From NCBI GenBank assembly GCA_027483465.1, contig JAIXUQ010000088.1, positions 1 to 64,000 of the forward strand: a DNA stretch of 64,000 nt, in the 5' to 3' direction. This document shows, piece after piece, positions 1 through 10,348 of this stretch (positions within the stretch are counted from its first letter, which is position 1; the number at the start of each line of letters is the position of its first letter). The DNA comes from Sphingomonadales bacterium (lineage in GTDB: Bacteria > Pseudomonadota > Alphaproteobacteria > Sphingomonadales > Sphingomonadaceae). The position numbers were made by a program, and so were the translations under genes. The notes beneath the pieces are model-generated. The model was not told the DNA's origin, made no database searches, and was given only the letters and a program-made list of their open reading frames with translations.

Positions 1-1323
1 CTGCCGTCACTGGCGATCCCGATGGCGGCACGTTTGGGGGCAAATCTCGCGGAAAAATCGGCGCACATGCCCTGGTATCAGGGGCCCAGCCTGCTCGCCC
101 ATCTGGAAACGGTGGCAGCGCATCGCGGTGCCGAGACGACCGGATTCCGCCTGCCGGTGCAGTGGGTGAACCGGCCAAATGCCGATTTTCGCGGTCTTTC
201 GGGCAACATCGTCTCCGGCCAGGTGGCGGTGGGTGACCGGCTGGTCGTGGCCCGCACCGGCCAGCATAGCGCGGTCAGCCGGATCGTCACCGCCGATGCC
301 GATCTGCCGGCGGCCGGGGCCGGCCAGGCCGTGACCCTGGTGCTGGCCAACGAGCTTGACGTGGCCCGCGGTGATCTGCTGGCCGGCGCGGCGGACCCGC
401 CCAGCGTGGCCGATCAGTTTGCCGCCCAGATCGTCTGGCTGGCCCAGGAGCCGCTGGTGCCGGGCCGCACCTATCTGCTGCAATCCGGGCCGCAGCGCGT
501 TGCCGCCTCGGTAACGGCCCTGAAACATCGGCTTGATATCAATGACTTGAGCGAACGGCCGGCGCGCGAACTGGCGATGAACGAGATCGGTCTGGCCAAT
601 CTCACCACGGCGCAGGGGCTGGCCTTTGATCCCTATGACAGCAACCGCGAGACCGGCAGTTTCATCCTGATCGACCGGATGAGCCAGGCCACGGTGGGTG
701 CCGGCATGATCCGTTTTGCCCTGCGCCGGGCCACCAACATCCACCGCCAGGCGATGGACGTGGGCCAGGCCCACCGCAGCACGATGAAGGGGCATCAGCC
801 GGCGGTGATCTGGTTCACCGGCCTGTCGGGCAGCGGCAAATCCACCATCGCCAATGCGGTGGAAAGCCGGCTCGCGGCGCAGGGCTGCCACACCTATGCC
901 CTTGATGGGGACAATATCCGCCACGGCCTCAATCGCGATCTGGGTTTCACCGCGGCTGACCGGGTGGAGAATATCCGCCGCATCGCCGAGGTGGCGCGGC
1001 TGATGGCCGATGCCGGCCTGATCGTCACCTGCAGTTTCATCTCGCCCTTCCGCTCCGAACGCGAGATGGCGCGTGATCTGATCGGCGCCGAACGCTTCCT
1101 GGAAGTGTTTGTGGATGCGCCCATTGATCTGTGTATTTCCCGCGATCCCAAGGGCTTGTATGCCAAGGCCAAGGCCGGCCAACTGGCCAATTTCACCGGG
1201 ATCGACAGCCCTTATGAACCGCCGGTGGCGCCCGATCTGGCCATTGCCAGCGGCCAACTTGCCGTGGCCGATGCGGCCGAAGCGGTGATCGACGCGCTGC
1301 GGGCGCGCGGGATCGTGGCCTGA
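1..1323 (+). CDS. cysNC: Bifunctional sulfate adenylyltransferase subunit 1 / APS kinase (CysN-CysC), 5' end missing
   Basis: The reading frame is open from the first base, so the gene starts upstream; 440 C-terminal residues are visible. The first part is the end of the CysN GTPase-type ATP sulfurylase subunit, with its beta-barrel domains. The APS kinase domain follows from about base 800, with a P-loop GLSGSGKST (lysine codon at 838) and the APS-kinase signatures DGDNIRHGLN, SFISPFRSER and DPKGLYAKA. The fused protein makes APS and then PAPS from sulfate and ATP in the cytoplasm, together with CysD, which should lie upstream outside the window. The next two genes are sulfotransferase-like, so PAPS made here may feed sulfonation as well as assimilation. 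Confidence 0.96.
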   Translation: MPSLAIPMAARLGANLAEKSAHMPWYQGPSLLAHLETVAAHRGAETTGFRLPVQWVNRPNADFRGLSGNIVSGQVAVGDRLVVARTGQHSAVSRIVTADADLPAAGAGQAVTLVLANELDVARGDLLAGAADPPSVADQFAAQIVWLAQEPLVPGRTYLLQSGPQRVAASVTALKHRLDINDLSERPARELAMNEIGLANLTTAQGLAFDPYDSNRETGSFILIDRMSQATVGAGMIRFALRRATNIHRQAMDVGQAHRSTMKGHQPAVIWFTGLSGSGKSTIANAVESRLAAQGCHTYALDGDNIRHGLNRDLGFTAADRVENIRRIAEVARLMADAGLIVTCSFISPFRSEREMARDLIGAERFLEVFVDAPIDLCISRDPKGLYAKAKAGQLANFTGIDSPYEPPVAPDLAIASGQLAVADAAEAVIDALRARGIVA

Positions 1324-1390
1324 TCCGGCGCTGCCGCGGCGGCACAATTTCGGGCTTTGCTTTTGGCCAAGCCGGTGGAATAGCCGCGTC

Positions 1391-2830
1391 ATGACGATGA
1401 CCGTGACGCCCGAGGCCATTGCCGCCGCCCTGAACGGGGGCCGGCCGGCCGAAGCTGTGCTCCTGCTCGAGGCCTGGGTGGAGCAGCATCCGGCCGACGC
1501 CGATGCCTGGTTCAATCTGGGCTGGGCGCGGCGCCAATTGCTGCGCCATGCCGAGGCACGGGCAGCCTATCGGCAGGCGCTGGCCAACGGCATCAGCGAG
1601 CCTGAGCAGGTGCATCTCAATCTGGCGGCGCTGGAGTCGGATGTGTGCCATGATGCGGCTGCAGCGCGGGCCAGCCTGCAGGCGGCGCTCGCCATTCGCC
1701 CGGATTTCGTGCTGGCCTGGCAAAATCTTGGCCAGTTGGAGGAGGATGTCGGCAATCCGGCGGCGGCGCGTGCCGCCTATGCCGCGGCGGCCGCCCATGC
1801 CCCCGGCTTGGGCCGGCCGGTGGCGCGGCTGGCGGCGCTGGACGTGTTTGAAGGCCGGCCGGCCGATGCGCTGGCGCGGGTGGAGCAGGCGGGCGCCGAA
1901 GCGCGCAGCCATGATGATCTGGTGGAACTCTCCTTCGCGGCGGCCAACGCGCTTGATGCCTTGGGGCGTTATGACGAGGCCTTTGATCAGGCCAGTCTGG
2001 CCAACCAGTTGCAGCGCCAAACCTCGGGCCTGCCGCATTCGCCGCGGGAGATCGAGGCGCAGGTCAACGCGCTGATCGCGCTGTTCCCGGCGGGCCTGCC
2101 GCCGTCGCCGGTACCGGTTGCCGGTATCCGGCCAGTGTTCATCTGCGGCCTGTTCCGATCAGGTTCCACTTTGCTCGAATCGTTGTTGTCGCAAAGGCTT
2201 GGCATCGCCATGGGCGGGGAATTGGCCTTCACGCCGATGTTCATGAGCCAGCATGGCAGCAGCATCACGCCGGCCACCCGCGACGCGATGGCGGCGCAAT
2301 TTGCTGCCGGCTATGCCGAATTCGCGCAATCGGTGCTGGCCGGTGCCACCTGCTTCACCGACAAGCGGATGGACAATTTCCTGTTTCTTGGCCTGATCAA
2401 GCGGGCCTTTCCCGATGCGCTGATCCTCCACTGCCAGCGCCGACCGATCGACAATTTCCTGTCGATGTTCTTCCTGCCGTTTGCCGACAATCTCAGCTAT
2501 GCCAATGACTTCGACGACATGCTGCACTATTATCGGCAGTATCGCCGGTTGATGGCGCATTGGCAGCAGCAGTTTGGCGCCGATATCCTGCCGGTCGGTT
2601 ACGAGCAGTTGGTCAGCGATCCCGACGGGGCTCTGGCCACCGTGCAGCAGCGCCTTGGGCTGGCGCCGGCGCCCGCTGTTCGCGCCGATGATCTGATCAT
2701 CCGCACCGCCAGTGCCTGGCAGGTACGGGCACCGGTGCATGGCCGGTCGGCGGGCCGCTGGCGCCACTATGCTGCCCATATCGGTGAACTTGCCGCCGCG
2801 CTGGCGGCCGAATTTCCGGAGTTTGCCTGA
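1391..2830 (+). CDS. TPR-repeat sulfotransferase
   Basis: The protein is 479 aa. The N-terminal half (about residues 10-220) is Ala-rich helical repeats of TPR type (for example DAWFNLGWARRQLLRHAEA). The C-terminal half is a sulfotransferase domain: a 5'-phosphosulfate loop GLFRSGSTLLESLL near residue 255, a 3'-phosphate region HCQRRPIDNFLSMFF, and a terminal R-x2-GRWRHY typical of this family. It should move a sulfo group from PAPS to an unknown acceptor; no signal peptide is seen. It starts 67 bp after cysNC on the same strand, so co-expression is plausible. The substrate cannot be predicted. Confidence 0.88.
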   Translation: MTMTVTPEAIAAALNGGRPAEAVLLLEAWVEQHPADADAWFNLGWARRQLLRHAEARAAYRQALANGISEPEQVHLNLAALESDVCHDAAAARASLQAALAIRPDFVLAWQNLGQLEEDVGNPAAARAAYAAAAAHAPGLGRPVARLAALDVFEGRPADALARVEQAGAEARSHDDLVELSFAAANALDALGRYDEAFDQASLANQLQRQTSGLPHSPREIEAQVNALIALFPAGLPPSPVPVAGIRPVFICGLFRSGSTLLESLLSQRLGIAMGGELAFTPMFMSQHGSSITPATRDAMAAQFAAGYAEFAQSVLAGATCFTDKRMDNFLFLGLIKRAFPDALILHCQRRPIDNFLSMFFLPFADNLSYANDFDDMLHYYRQYRRLMAHWQQQFGADILPVGYEQLVSDPDGALATVQQRLGLAPAPAVRADDLIIRTASAWQVRAPVHGRSAGRWRHYAAHIGELAAALAAEFPEFA

Positions 2831-3835
2831 TCAGCCCAGCAGCGGTGCCGGCAGGTTGAGATCGAGATCGCGGCTGCGCGCCACGGCCTCGGCCCACATG
2901 GTCACCTTGGCAATCTCGTCGGCATGGGCGGCTTCGCTGGCCTGTTCCCGGGCGCGGGCGGTGGCGTCAAATTCGGTGCCGTGCTTGCTGTGGCGGGTGA
3001 AGGCGGGCCCCTGCACCACGCGCGCCACATCCAGCGCCAACCCGAAATGCGCCGCCAGCGCCGCCATCACCTCGGCCGACCGCCCGGTGATGAGATCGGA
3101 ATTCAGGCTGCAGACGCGGTCCGGCCAGCGTTGTGCCAGCCGGGCAAAGAGCCGTTGCTGGGCCAGCCACCCCATCGCTGCCACCTGCAGATCGGTCTGG
3201 CGCAGATAATCATCAGCCGTGAAGCCGAAATCATGCAGCCGCTGTTGCAACTGCTTGGCCAGCAGATCGCGCACCCACAGCCGGCCATCCAGCCCCTTGC
3301 GCACGATCGATCCCAGATAGACCGGCAGCGGGGCGTGCAGCAGCAGGGCGCGGGCGCCCGGGCGCAGTTGCAGCATGCCGCCAATCAGGGCGTTGGCGAT
3401 GTTGCTGGGCTTGATCACCACAGCTTCGCCGGGGCCGAACGGCCGCGCCAGCAGCGCCAGGCTGGCATCCAGGGCCGCCGCCAGCGGCGCGCCGCCGCCG
3501 CCGCGCAACTGCCAACCGGCCAGATCATTGAACAGCATCGGTTCCTTCAGCCCCATGGCCACGCCGGGCGCATCAAAGGCCCGCGCCAGCAGCGTGGACA
3601 GGCAGAAGGCGGAATGGAAGATGAAGTGCAGCGGCGCTTCGGGGGCGCGATTGGCGGCCACGGCGGTGCGGCTGGCTGCAAGCTCTGCACCGGGCCCCAG
3701 ATATTCATCGGTGAGGAAGGTGGCGCTGGCATGATCGGCGCGCGACAGGCGCCGGAAACGAAACCCGTCGGCGGCTTCATCATAGCGCCAGGGAAACCAC
3801 AGCGGGTCGCGCGCCAAGAGATCGGGGCTGGTCAT
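2831..3835 (-). CDS. Sulfotransferase-like protein
   Basis: The protein is 334 aa, starting at MTSPDLLARD; the frame is open 60 bases further but that part looks non-coding. It has a degenerate sulfotransferase-type nucleotide loop, FHSAFCLSTLLARA, near residues 70-85, followed by GLKEPMLFND and IKPSN, which resemble the core of bacterial sulfotransferase-fold proteins. Its stop codon lies back to back with that of the TPR sulfotransferase, so the two genes converge with no gap. Neighbourhood and fold suggest a PAPS-dependent partner or a non-catalytic relative; catalytic status is uncertain because the loop lacks the usual R-S-G-S/T core. Confidence 0.7.
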   Translation of the reverse strand: MTSPDLLARDPLWFPWRYDEAADGFRFRRLSRADHASATFLTDEYLGPGAELAASRTAVAANRAPEAPLHFIFHSAFCLSTLLARAFDAPGVAMGLKEPMLFNDLAGWQLRGGGGAPLAAALDASLALLARPFGPGEAVVIKPSNIANALIGGMLQLRPGARALLLHAPLPVYLGSIVRKGLDGRLWVRDLLAKQLQQRLHDFGFTADDYLRQTDLQVAAMGWLAQQRLFARLAQRWPDRVCSLNSDLITGRSAEVMAALAAHFGLALDVARVVQGPAFTRHSKHGTEFDATARAREQASEAAHADEIAKVTMWAEAVARSRDLDLNLPAPLLG

Positions 3836-3901
3836 CGCTGCCCTGTGTGGCCGGCCGCGGGATGCCGGGCAAGCCTGTTTCGGCCGGCCCGGCATCGCGG
3901 T

Positions 3902-6478
<2,577 letters not shown>

Positions 6479-6502
6479 GGGGTCCGTCTCCTGTCACAGC
6501 CG

Positions 6503-6530
6503 ATATGGTGTGGCTTTGCAGCAACACAAG
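6503..6530 (-). promoter_or_regulatory. Predicted sigma32 (RpoH) promoter of clpB
   Basis: Reading the minus strand, CTTGTG (6530-6525) is followed after 16 bases by CCATAT (6508-6503). This resembles the heat-shock sigma factor pattern CTTGAA-N-CCCATnT, at a suitable distance before the clpB start at 6478. An AGGAG-like ribosome site lies between. Prediction by eye only. Confidence 0.5.
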
Positions 6531-6565
6531 AGGGGCGGCAGTGACACGTTTCGCCCTCAGGCCGT

Positions 6566-7015
6566 TCAGGCGAGGGACGGGCGGAACCAGGCAAAGATCA
6601 GGCCGGCAATGGCACCGCCAGCCACGATCATCGCCACCCCGGCGGGATCGCGCGCAGCGGCCAGCGGTGTGATCGCCATCGCGGCCTTCATCAGCACCAA
6701 CGTGACGGCAATCGCCACCGCGCCGGCCAGCGGATAGGCGATGGCGTGCGGAACGCGCCAGCCGCGCTGGATCAGGGCCGCGATGCCGAAGCCCAGGGCC
6801 AGTGCCACGCCGAACACCAGCGCCACCGCCGGCGCCATGCCGGCGGCATCGCGCATCAGCGTCTGGAACCGCAGCGGCGGCGGGATTTCGATACCCAGAT
6901 CGATCAGCCGGGCCATCACCCGCCAACTATTGGCCCAGCAGGCAAACAGCGTTGCGGCGGCAGTGGCAAACAGCCAGTCCGCCATTGTATTGATCAGCCG
7001 GTTGCGCAACATCAT
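6566..7015 (-). CDS. Small integral membrane protein of unknown function
   Basis: The protein is 149 aa with about four hydrophobic segments: around residues 10-30, 62-85, 92-115 and 125-145. I recognise no catalytic motif. It lies between clpB and a sugar dehydrogenase, divergent from the latter, with its start codon only about 30 bp from the other start. The first residues MMLRN could be read from either of two adjacent ATGs. Probably an inner membrane protein; function unknown. Confidence 0.6.
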   Translation of the reverse strand: MMLRNRLINTMADWLFATAAATLFACWANSWRVMARLIDLGIEIPPPLRFQTLMRDAAGMAPAVALVFGVALALGFGIAALIQRGWRVPHAIAYPLAGAVAIAVTLVLMKAAMAITPLAAARDPAGVAMIVAGGAIAGLIFAWFRPSLA

Positions 7016-7046
7016 GGGCGCGACCCTAACGAAAGACGCCGCCGGA

Positions 7047-8129
7047 ATGAAGAGCGCTGCCGCCCTTTTGCTGTTGATGGCCGTGGCCGTGCCGGCCAGG
7101 GCCGAGCGGGTGGAAACCGTCGCCAGCGGGCTGGATCATCCCTGGAGCATTGCCTTCCTGCCCGGCGGTGCCGGCGTGCTGGTGACCGAGCGCGGCGGCC
7201 GGCTGCTGCACATCGCGCCGGGGGGCAGGCCGCGCGCCATTGCCGGGGTGCCTTCGCCCTATGTCGCCTCGCAGGGCGGGCTGTTCGATGTGGTGCTGCA
7301 CCCCGGCTTTGCCCGCAACCGGTTGCTCTATCTTTCCTACGCCGCCGGCACGCCCGGCCAGAACCACACACGCATCGCTCGCGCCCGGCTGGATGGGGAT
7401 CGGCTGGCCGATGTGAAGGTGATTTTCCAGGTGGGGCCAAGCAAGAACACGCCGGTGCATTTTGGCGGGCGCATGGCCTTCCTGCCCGATGGCAGCCTGG
7501 TGATGTCCACCGGTGACGGGTTTGACTATCGCGAAGAGGCGCAGCGGCTGCAATCCGGGCTGGGCAAGATCGTGCGCCTGGCCGACGATGGGCGCCCGCT
7601 GGCCAGCAATCCCTTCGCCGGCCGGGCCGGCGCGCAGGCCAGCATCTGGAGCTATGGCCACCGCAATCCGCAGGGGCTGGCGGTTGATCCGGCAACCGGC
7701 CGGCTGTGGGCGCATGAACATGGACCGCAGGGCGGGGACGAGGTGAACCTGATCCGCCGCGGCGGCAATTATGGCTGGCCGGTGGCCACATTCGGCCGTG
7801 ATTACAGCGGGGCCACCATCAGCCCGTTCAAGCGCTACAAGGGCATGATCGATGCGCCGGTGGTGTGGGTGCCCTCGATCGCGCCTTCGGGTCTGGCGGT
7901 CTATCGCGGTGTGCTGTGGCCGGCATGGAACGGCGATCTGATTGTGGGTGCGCTGGCCGCCCGGCAGGTGCGGCGCATCGATCTGGATGACGCCGGCCGG
8001 GTGGTGGGTCAGCAGCGCATCTTCCCATCGATCACGGCGCGCATCCGCGATGTGCGGGTGGCGCCCGATGGCGCCGTGTGGCTGACCACCGACGAGGATC
8101 AGGGCCGGGTGCTTCGGGTCACACCCTGA
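7047..8129 (+). CDS. PQQ-dependent sugar dehydrogenase (soluble aldose dehydrogenase family)
   Basis: The protein is 360 aa starting at MKSAAALLLLMAVAVPARA, a clear Sec signal peptide; this fixes the start, although the frame is open further upstream. The six-bladed propeller family is shown by SGLDHPWSIAFLPGG, GHRNPQGLAVDP and HEHGPQGGDEVN. Family members oxidise aldose sugars in the periplasm using PQQ and calcium (YliI/Asd type). No PQQ synthesis genes are present in the window, so the cofactor would come from elsewhere. It ends shortly before the converging SDR gene. Confidence 0.9.
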   Translation: MKSAAALLLLMAVAVPARAERVETVASGLDHPWSIAFLPGGAGVLVTERGGRLLHIAPGGRPRAIAGVPSPYVASQGGLFDVVLHPGFARNRLLYLSYAAGTPGQNHTRIARARLDGDRLADVKVIFQVGPSKNTPVHFGGRMAFLPDGSLVMSTGDGFDYREEAQRLQSGLGKIVRLADDGRPLASNPFAGRAGAQASIWSYGHRNPQGLAVDPATGRLWAHEHGPQGGDEVNLIRRGGNYGWPVATFGRDYSGATISPFKRYKGMIDAPVVWVPSIAPSGLAVYRGVLWPAWNGDLIVGALAARQVRRIDLDDAGRVVGQQRIFPSITARIRDVRVAPDGAVWLTTDEDQGRVLRVTP

Positions 8130-8166
8130 TATCTGTCGTGGTTTGGGGGCCCCGTACTCCCAAGGC

Positions 8167-8988
8167 TCAATGTGCGGTCCAGCCGCCGTCGATCACCAGT
8201 TCGGCCCCGGTCATGTAGCGGCTGGCATCGCTGGCAAGATAGAGGATGCCGGCGGCAATATCCTCTGGCCGGCCGGGATAGCCCACGGGCGCCCCGGCAC
8301 CGATCAGATTGACATCCAGCGCATTGGCGCCCGGTGTCACCGCATCAGGCACCGATGCGGCCAGCGCGCCCGATGTGTCGAGCTTTTGCCAGATCGGCGT
8401 GTCGATGATGCCGGGGTGCACGCTGTTGCACCTGATGCCGTCCTTCATGGCCGCGCATTCCATCGCCACCGCCTTGCTGAGCAGCCGCACCGCACCTTTG
8501 CTGGCGCAATAGGCCGCCATGCCGGCCGATCCGCCGAGCCCGGCCACCGACGAGATGTTGATGATCGATCCGCCGACATGGCCATCCGGCCGCGGCGCGC
8601 GCATGGCCGGCAGGGCATGCTTGATGCCAAGGAAGCAGCTGGTGACGTTCACCGCCATCTGGCGGTTCCACATGTCCAGGCTCACGTCGGTGATCAGGCC
8701 GGAGGTGCCGATGCCGGCATTGTTCACCAATATGTCGAGCCGCCCATAGAGATCCATCACCCGGGTGATAAGCTCGGCCCAGCGCGCTTCCTCCACCACA
8801 TCCTGGCCGCGGAAGGTGGCCTTGCCGCCGGCCGCCTCGATCATCGCCACGGTCTCGCGGCCGCCGGGGGCATCGATATCGGTCAGGAAAACCATGGCGC
8901 CATCGCCGGCCAGCGCCATGGCGGCGGCCCGGCCGATGCCGCTGCCGGCACCGGTCACAAAGGCCACCCGTCCGTCCAAGCTGCCCAT
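8167..8988 (-). CDS. Short-chain dehydrogenase/reductase
   Basis: The protein is 273 aa with the classical SDR plan: cofactor loop TGAGSGIG near residue 15, NNAGIGTSG near 95, and catalytic YCASK (Tyr-x3-Lys) around residue 170. Aspartate after the second strand (LTDID) favours NAD over NADP. Two adjacent ATG codons are possible (8991 and 8988); GGGAGGA is better placed for the second. The upstream 21 open codons were left out. The substrate is not predictable; the cytoplasmic enzyme stands alone, convergent with the sugar dehydrogenase. Confidence 0.9.
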   Translation of the reverse strand: MGSLDGRVAFVTGAGSGIGRAAAMALAGDGAMVFLTDIDAPGGRETVAMIEAAGGKATFRGQDVVEEARWAELITRVMDLYGRLDILVNNAGIGTSGLITDVSLDMWNRQMAVNVTSCFLGIKHALPAMRAPRPDGHVGGSIINISSVAGLGGSAGMAAYCASKGAVRLLSKAVAMECAAMKDGIRCNSVHPGIIDTPIWQKLDTSGALAASVPDAVTPGANALDVNLIGAGAPVGYPGRPEDIAAGILYLASDASRYMTGAELVIDGGWTAH

Positions 8989-9104
8989 CATGTCCTCCCC
9001 TTGGATGTTTTGCCGCAGCATGGCGCGCGCCGGCGGATTCGCCCAGCCCCTCAAAAGCGGCGGTTACGCAAGCTTCCTGATCCGCATTCGTCCGGAGGCA
9101 AAAC

Positions 9105-9118
9105 TTGCGCCAGATCAA
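9105..9118. promoter_or_regulatory. FNR/FixK-like box upstream of ompW
   Basis: TTGCGCCAGATCAA matches the FNR/CRP-family pattern TTGAT-N4-ATCAA, with one full half site (ATCAA) and one degenerate half (TTGCG). It is centred about 66 bp before the ompW start. The identical 14 bases occur again at 37613-37626 before a PEP-CTERM gene, which argues against chance. Confidence 0.5.
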
Positions 9119-9177
9119 AGTGAAAGCCGCGCGCATCGGGAACAAGGAGGGCAGGCAAGAACAGAGGGAATGCAACA

Positions 9178-9831
9178 ATGACGATGCTGAAAGCCACGGT
9201 GGCTGGACTGGCGCTGATGCTGGGGGCCACCCCGGCACTGGCCGAGGCGGGCGATGTGCTCGTGCGGCTGCGGGCGATCACCGTGCAGCCGCAGGAGAAG
9301 GTGGGCCCCGTGTTGCCGACCTTCCCGACCAGCGGCGGCTCGATCACAAACAGCTATGCGCCTGAGGTGGATTTCACCTACATGGTGACCAAGAATATCG
9401 GCATCGAACTGATTGCCGCCACGGTGAAGCATTGCGTGAACGGGGGCGGCAGCCTGGCTGCGGTGGGCCGTCTGGCCTGCACCTGGGTGCTGCCACCCAC
9501 GCTGACCCTGCAGTATCATTTCGCGCCCGAAGGCAAGATCCATCCCTATGTCGGGGCCGGGGTCAACTGGACGATGTTCTACAACGAAAAGGCGTCGAGC
9601 CAGCTCAACACCGCCATTGGTGCCACCAACGTCAATCTGTCCAACAGCTGGGGCTTTGCCTTGCAGGCCGGGGCCGATTTTGATCTCAACGAGAAGATGT
9701 TCATCAACGTCGATGTGAAATATGTCGACATGGGCACCAACGCCCGGCTCACCTCCGGCACGCTGGTCAACAATCTCAGGGCCGATATCAACCCGCTGAT
9801 CGTGGGTGTGGGTGTCGGCTGGCGCTTCTGA
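9178..9831 (+). CDS. ompW: OmpW family outer membrane protein
   Basis: The protein is 217 aa with a signal peptide (MTMLKATVAGLALMLGATPALA). The mature part is a small beta-barrel of OmpW type: DVLVRLRAITVQP at the start, a HPYVGAGVNWTMFY strand, NNLRADINPLIVGVGVGWRF at the end with a terminal Phe for Bam recognition. OmpW barrels form narrow hydrophobic channels in the outer membrane and in enterobacteria respond to oxygen through FNR. An FNR-like box lies about 60 bp upstream here. The 189 bp before the gene hold this box and nothing else recognised. Confidence 0.92.
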   Translation: MTMLKATVAGLALMLGATPALAEAGDVLVRLRAITVQPQEKVGPVLPTFPTSGGSITNSYAPEVDFTYMVTKNIGIELIAATVKHCVNGGGSLAAVGRLACTWVLPPTLTLQYHFAPEGKIHPYVGAGVNWTMFYNEKASSQLNTAIGATNVNLSNSWGFALQAGADFDLNEKMFINVDVKYVDMGTNARLTSGTLVNNLRADINPLIVGVGVGWRF

Positions 9832-9941
9832 ACGGGGTTTGCCCGCTACCGTTCCTCCCCGATGCCGGCCCTCTCCCGACACGCCGGCATCGCTCCCACC
9901 GGCCCGGTCCTGCCACGCGCAGGGCCGGGCCGGCTGGCGTT

Positions 9942-10337
9942 TCAGATCAGCGCGGCGATGGCGCCGTGCGCGCCGGCAAGCACCATCACCAGGCCTGGCA
10001 GCAGGGTGAGGACAAAGCCCAGGCTGCGCTTGGCGGGATCCCTGTAATAGCCCAGCGCGAACAGGATGCGGCCAACACACCAGATGGCCGCGAAACTGGC
10101 GGTGAACACATCGCCTTCCACCGGCGCGCACAGGATCACGCCCGGCACGAAAAACGCCAGTTGTTCCAGCGTGTTCATCTGCACGCGATAGCGTTTCTCA
10201 AACTCCGGATGCCCGCTGGTCTGCGGGGCGGGCACATTCCAGCGGGCGCGTGCCTGGCCCACAATCACGCTGAGGCCGAAATAGATCAGCAGGCCGGTCA
10301 CCAGCATCAATGTCGTGAGCGGATATTGGGATGCCAT
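9942..10337 (-). CDS. MAPEG family membrane protein
   Basis: The protein is 131 aa starting at MASQYPLTTLMLV; 96 further open bases upstream look non-coding. It has four predicted membrane helices and the MAPEG signature (RVQMNTLEQLAFFVPG, then FAAIWCVGRILFALGYY). MAPEG proteins include glutathione-dependent membrane enzymes, but bacterial members often have unknown substrates. Its start lies 11 bp downstream of the end of the hydrolase gene on the same strand, so the two may form one transcript. Confidence 0.88.
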   Translation of the reverse strand: MASQYPLTTLMLVTGLLIYFGLSVIVGQARARWNVPAPQTSGHPEFEKRYRVQMNTLEQLAFFVPGVILCAPVEGDVFTASFAAIWCVGRILFALGYYRDPAKRSLGFVLTLLPGLVMVLAGAHGAIAALI

Positions 10338-10348
10338 GATCAGTCCTT

